Shown here one piece after another: positions 60,996-64,000 of a DNA stretch of 64,000 nucleotides. Every line of letters begins with the position of its first letter. Positions within the stretch are counted from its first letter, which is position 1. Source of the stretch: Candidatus Coprovivens excrementavium (GTDB taxonomy: Bacteria; Bacillota_I; Bacilli_A; RF39; UBA660); the NCBI GenBank assembly GCA_944363975.1, contig CALVVU010000003.1:215409-279408 (forward strand), written 5' to 3'. A program made the position numbers and the translations under genes. Under the pieces are notes generated by a model. The model had not been told where the DNA came from and searched no databases. It saw only the letters and a list, made by a program, of their open reading frames with translations.

Positions 60996-62498
60996 ATGTT
61001 AGAAATAAAAGCTTTAACTATATCTATTAATGGTAGATATTTAATTAAAAATTTAAATTTAACATTAAATAATAGTGATAAACTCGCTATTATCGGCGAA
61101 GAAGGAAATGGAAAATCTACTTTATTAAAATCAATTTTAGGTATTTGTGAATATGCTGAGATAAGTGGAAAAATTAATCTGAAAGGTAATAGGATTGGAT
61201 ATCTAGAACAATCTATTAGTGCTAATAAACTAGATAAAAGTGTATATGAATTTTTATTTATAGATGAAACTGATTATTATGATAAGATTAATAATTTATA
61301 TAAATATTTAAAATTAATTAATTTAACAGATGATATATTAAAACAAAAAATTAGAACATTATCAGGTGGAGAAAAAGTCAAAATTAGTATTTTGAAATTA
61401 TTATTGAACGAATATGATATTTTATTTCTGGATGAACCAACTAATGATTTAGATATTGAAACATTAGAGTGGTTAGAAAATTTTATTAATAGTACAAGCA
61501 AACCAATTATATATGTTTCACATGATGAAACTTTACTTGCTAATACAGCTAATATGATTCTTCATTTAGAGCAAATAAAAAAGCAAACTGAATGCAGACA
61601 CACATTATTAAAAATTGATTATGATACCTATGTTGAACAAAGACTTAGAAAAATAGAAAAGCAAACACAAGTTGCAAGAACTGAAAAAAGAGAATTTACC
61701 AAACAACATGAAAAACTGCAAAGAATAATGCAAAAAGTTGAATATCAGCAAAATACAATTTCAAGAGCAGATCCACATGGTGCCAAAGTTTTAAAAAAGA
61801 AAATGCATTCTTTAAAGTCACAAGAGAAAAAATTAGATGAAACTGAATTAACTGAAGTGCCAGATGTTGAGGAAAGTATTAGTTTCTTTTTTGAAGATGT
61901 CGAAATTCCAAAAACAAAGAATATTATTAATTTGAATATTGATGAATTAAAAGTATCTGATAAGGTATTATCTAAAAACATAAAGTTAGATGTAATAGGT
62001 AATGTACATTTATGTATCATAGGTAAAAATGGTGTTGGTAAATCTACTCTAATAAAATTGATTTATAACGAATTAAAAGATAGAAATGATATCAAAGTTG
62101 GATATATGCCACAAACTTATGATGATGTTTTAAATAGTTATAATCATGTATTAGATTTTATATGTCCAAATGGTAGTAAAGATGAAATTACAAAAGCAAG
62201 ATTACTTTTAGGTAATATGAAATTTACTAGAGAAGAAATGATTGGAAAAATAAAAGATTTGAGTAACGGATCAAAAGCAAAGTTATTTCTTGTTAAATTA
62301 GTATTAGATAAGTGCAATGTTTTAATACTTGATGAACCTACAAGAAATGTTAGTCCTTTATCTAATCCGATTATTAGAAAAGTATTAAGTGAATATAATG
62401 GAACAATTATAAGTGTATCTCATGATCGAAAATATATTAATGAAGTAATAGATAATTTATATATTTTAACAACTGATGGTTTATTAAAAGAAAAATAA
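60996..62498 (+). CDS. ABC-F ATPase, ribosomal protection type
   Basis: A 500-residue protein with two ABC domains and no membrane helix, as in ABC-F factors that act on the ribosome, here most like the antibiotic-resistance group (Lsa/Vga/CplR-like). Walker A motifs are GEEGNGKST (34-42) and GKNGVGKST (about 343); signatures LSGGEKVK (about 123) and LSNGSKAK; LDEPTNDLDIE and LDEPTRNVSPLSNP; and a long charged interdomain linker (about 195-300) with RADPHGAK. Degenerate second LSGGQ is usual in the group. The drug range cannot be read from the sequence. A leader peptide and hairpins precede it. Confidence 0.9.
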   Translation: MLEIKALTISINGRYLIKNLNLTLNNSDKLAIIGEEGNGKSTLLKSILGICEYAEISGKINLKGNRIGYLEQSISANKLDKSVYEFLFIDETDYYDKINNLYKYLKLINLTDDILKQKIRTLSGGEKVKISILKLLLNEYDILFLDEPTNDLDIETLEWLENFINSTSKPIIYVSHDETLLANTANMILHLEQIKKQTECRHTLLKIDYDTYVEQRLRKIEKQTQVARTEKREFTKQHEKLQRIMQKVEYQQNTISRADPHGAKVLKKKMHSLKSQEKKLDETELTEVPDVEESISFFFEDVEIPKTKNIINLNIDELKVSDKVLSKNIKLDVIGNVHLCIIGKNGVGKSTLIKLIYNELKDRNDIKVGYMPQTYDDVLNSYNHVLDFICPNGSKDEITKARLLLGNMKFTREEMIGKIKDLSNGSKAKLFLVKLVLDKCNVLILDEPTRNVSPLSNPIIRKVLSEYNGTIISVSHDRKYINEVIDNLYILTTDGLLKEK

Positions 62499-62541
62499 AT
62501 ATGTTATTATAAAAAAATTACAATTTATGGAGTTGATATAA

Positions 62542-62787
62542 ATGAATAAAGAAATATTATTATCTAATATAGATAAAGTTCATACTACTGAAATGGGGAT
62601 TGATAGGATTAAGAGAAATCTTAAATTAGATACTAATGATGTAGTTGAATATTGTAAAAATAAAATATTAGATAAAGACTGTAATATTTATAAACAAGGA
62701 AAGAATTGGTATTGTGAAATTGGTAATATAAAAATAACTATTAACTCATATAGTTACACAATTATAACAGTACATATCATTCATTAA
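62542..62787 (+). CDS. DUF3781-like small protein
   Basis: An 81-residue protein: MNKEILLSNIDKVHTTEMG, then GIDRIKRNL and the C-terminal GKNWYCEIGNIKITINSYSYTIITVH, which match the DUF3781 family. Its role is unknown; family members occur mostly in accessory gene regions of Bacillota. GGAG precedes the ATG at 62542. It may be co-transcribed with the ABC-F gene (44 bases upstream). Confidence 0.75.
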   Translation: MNKEILLSNIDKVHTTEMGIDRIKRNLKLDTNDVVEYCKNKILDKDCNIYKQGKNWYCEIGNIKITINSYSYTIITVHIIH

Positions 62788-62814
62788 ATATTAATTTGAA
62801 AGTGAGTTGATAGT

Positions 62815-63023
62815 ATGGCTAATGAAAACAAAAAGAATTTTAATGCTATGATGAAAAACAATAAAGATATGCCTAAAATTCAAATTGTAGAAGACGAAAA
62901 CAGGCAGTAGAAAAAGCAGAAAGTGAATATGAAAAGTATAGAGTTATTTAAGATTAGGAATATATTTCTACAATGGATGAATTTTATAATAAATACTTAG
63001 AAGAAAGTAAAATTTGTAATTGA
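62815..63023 (+). pseudogene. Fused remnants: MGMT-family-like start and RhuM-like tail
   Basis: MANENKKNFNAMMKNNKDMP followed by KIQIVEDE to a TAG resembles the N-terminus of an MGMT-family (alkyltransferase-like) protein. After a frameshift, AVEKAESEYEKYRVI, a stop, EYISTMDEFYNKYLEES follow, which resemble the C-terminus of RhuM-type virulence proteins. Several stops are present (62908, near 62951, 63021). These are relics of two genes joined by deletion. Names are tentative. Confidence 0.45.
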
Positions 63024-63099
63024 GATAAGTAGTAGTCAAATGATTTAATTGGTGTTTATGATTCGATTAAATGGTTACTTGAAAAGGAGGTAAAATTAT

Positions 63100-63654
63100 A
63101 TGGATATTAGAAATAAATTTATAAAAGATTTTCCTATTCCAAAAGGAAGTAAAGATAATCCATATATTATATTGTTTGATGGTTATACTGGTATGGGTAA
63201 AAGTACTGTGGCTAAAGTAATTGCTAAAAAAGATAATTCCGTAATATTAAATAATGATCAAGTTAGAGATTGGCTAAATGATTATCATGATTCTACTAAT
63301 TTAAAAAGTGATTTGCAGAAATATCGTTTAGAATTATTATTAAAAAATAATAATAGTTGTATTTTTGATAGTTGCTTTTGTCATAATTGGAAAGAAAAAA
63401 TAAAGTATTATAATAAATTAGGGTATAAGTATTATATAATTAGATTAGAGTGTAGTGAATTGATTGTTAAAGAGAGATTATCATCTCGAGTAAAGGATGG
63501 TGCAAATTATTCTATTGCGAATTTTAATGACTATCTATGGATGAAGGAAAATGTTCCTCGTGTAGATGATAACTTAGTAGATTATACCATTAATACTGAA
63601 ACAAATATTGAAGAACAAGTGGATGATTTTATAAATCATTATAATTTAAAATGA
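63100..63654 (+). CDS. P-loop kinase-like ATP-binding protein
   Basis: A 184-residue protein of the AAA_33/zeta-toxin-like kinase group. Walker A is GYTGMGKST (28-36); LNNDQVRDWLNDYH is the usual ND/R segment following; IFDSCFCHNWKEKI and IRLECSELIVKERLSSR (lid-like, with Arg) fit small-molecule or RNA kinases. Substrate is unknown. The start follows AAAAGGAGG. No antitoxin gene is visible nearby. Confidence 0.78.
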   Translation: MDIRNKFIKDFPIPKGSKDNPYIILFDGYTGMGKSTVAKVIAKKDNSVILNNDQVRDWLNDYHDSTNLKSDLQKYRLELLLKNNNSCIFDSCFCHNWKEKIKYYNKLGYKYYIIRLECSELIVKERLSSRVKDGANYSIANFNDYLWMKENVPRVDDNLVDYTINTETNIEEQVDDFINHYNLK

Positions 63655-63936
63655 AGAAGTGATAAAAACGGATAATAAAGATAAAAGTTTGGAATCACAA
63701 CGTATTGGGTGGTTGATACCAATTTATTTAACCTCTTTGAGAAAGCCTTATAAATAAAGGGTTTGCATGTTTCAAGATCTTGCACGTTTTTTAAAAGTGA
63801 CTCAAAAATAGCAAAAAATGAGCAAATTTTATCCGAAAATGGGGTGAAAAAATTTTGTTGATACCGTATGGTAAACCCCCATAATACTTCGGAAGAAAAT
63901 AGATAGATAAATAGTAATTTGTAAAGGAGGTATTGT
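63655..63936. other. Non-coding stretch with repeated TTGATACC
   Basis: This gap of 282 bases has no coding potential. TTGATACC occurs at about 63713 and again near 63858 in the same orientation, and GGTTTGCATG and CGGAAG stand out as GC-richer islands than the surrounding DNA. The composition differs from other gaps (more C/G). It could be an attachment site, control region or origin of an integrated element, or simply an intergenic region before the last gene. Confidence 0.35.
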
Positions 63937-64000
63937 ATGTTAATTACAGGAATTTTAATTACAATAGTTGCATTTTTTATGATTTTAGTTCCTCAATTTT
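63937..64000 (+). CDS. Start of a membrane protein gene (runs off the window)
   Basis: The first 21 codons, MLITGILITIVAFFMILVPQ and F, form a hydrophobic helix; the rest lies outside the window. AAAGGAGG is an excellent ribosome binding site 6 bases upstream, which supports a real gene. The identity cannot be judged. Confidence 0.55.
   Translation, partial: MLITGILITIVAFFMILVPQF

Noticed and set aside
63100..63654. Zeta-type toxin
   Set aside because: The P-loop kinase fold is compatible, but no epsilon-like antitoxin gene is adjacent and zeta-specific residues were not recognised; a generic kinase call is safer.

Overview
The window is a very AT-rich stretch of a low-GC Bacillota chromosome, probably class Bacilli and close to the uncultured gut clades between Erysipelotrichales and Mollicutes. 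Supporting points are the paired replicative polymerases DnaE and PolC, RNase J, YlxM-FtsY, omega subunit, L28, L32 and L19 genes, LCP and FemX wall enzymes, a CotD-like coat protein, a standard TGA stop code and AGGTGAT-type ribosome binding sites. The genus cannot be named from sequence alone.

Layout. 1-7.8 kb: 5' part of rnj on the minus strand, then ftsY-ylxM, a thymidylate-kinase-type gene, a decayed gene, ffh, two membrane/exported proteins of unknown role, a CotD-like protein, a bacterial PH-domain protein, an orphan prepilin and rpoZ. 7.8-17.7 kb: rpmB (minus), dnaE and a 1,934-residue polC with large insertions. 17.8-30.5 kb: a three-gene operon ending in a class I amidotransferase-like hydrolase; polA, a CDF-like protein and mutM; an exported protein, a Fic protein, a MIF-family protein; tmcAL; DUF177-rpmF; a Cys-rich lipoprotein; tRNA-Thr(GGT). 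30.5-37.0 kb: an accessory island starting at the 3' end of that tRNA. It has three copies of a ~72-bp tRNA-end/terminator repeat, two paralogous small genes, remnants of a serine recombinase and a mobilization protein, a HIT protein, a broken fusion-like gene and a 900-residue protein of unknown function. 37.1-54.9 kb: core genes (peptidase E, TatD, nucleotidase, YitT, pyrG with a leader hairpin), cell-envelope genes (FemX, amidase, polymerase/ligase-like membrane protein, lepB, LCP) and the rimM-trmD-rplS translation cluster. 54.9-64.0 kb: a second accessory stretch with FkbM methyltransferase, two acetyltransferases, a UDG-family protein, an MBL hydrolase, a flavodoxin, SdpI, an ABC-F protein with leader peptide and alternative hairpins, DUF3781, a P-loop kinase and several decayed genes.

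The genes form short transcription units. Most units end in a clear intrinsic terminator. Many of the next genes start from an extended -10 promoter (TGNTATAAT) only about 15-30 bases before the start codon, so the predicted 5' UTRs are very short. Where a longer leader exists (rplS, pyrG, ABC-F gene) it appears to hold regulatory RNA structure.

The best candidates for something not yet described are the ABC-F attenuator, the tRNA-Thr island with its 900-residue protein and duplicated small genes, and the enlarged PolC. All functional statements rest on reading motifs by eye; no database search was run.
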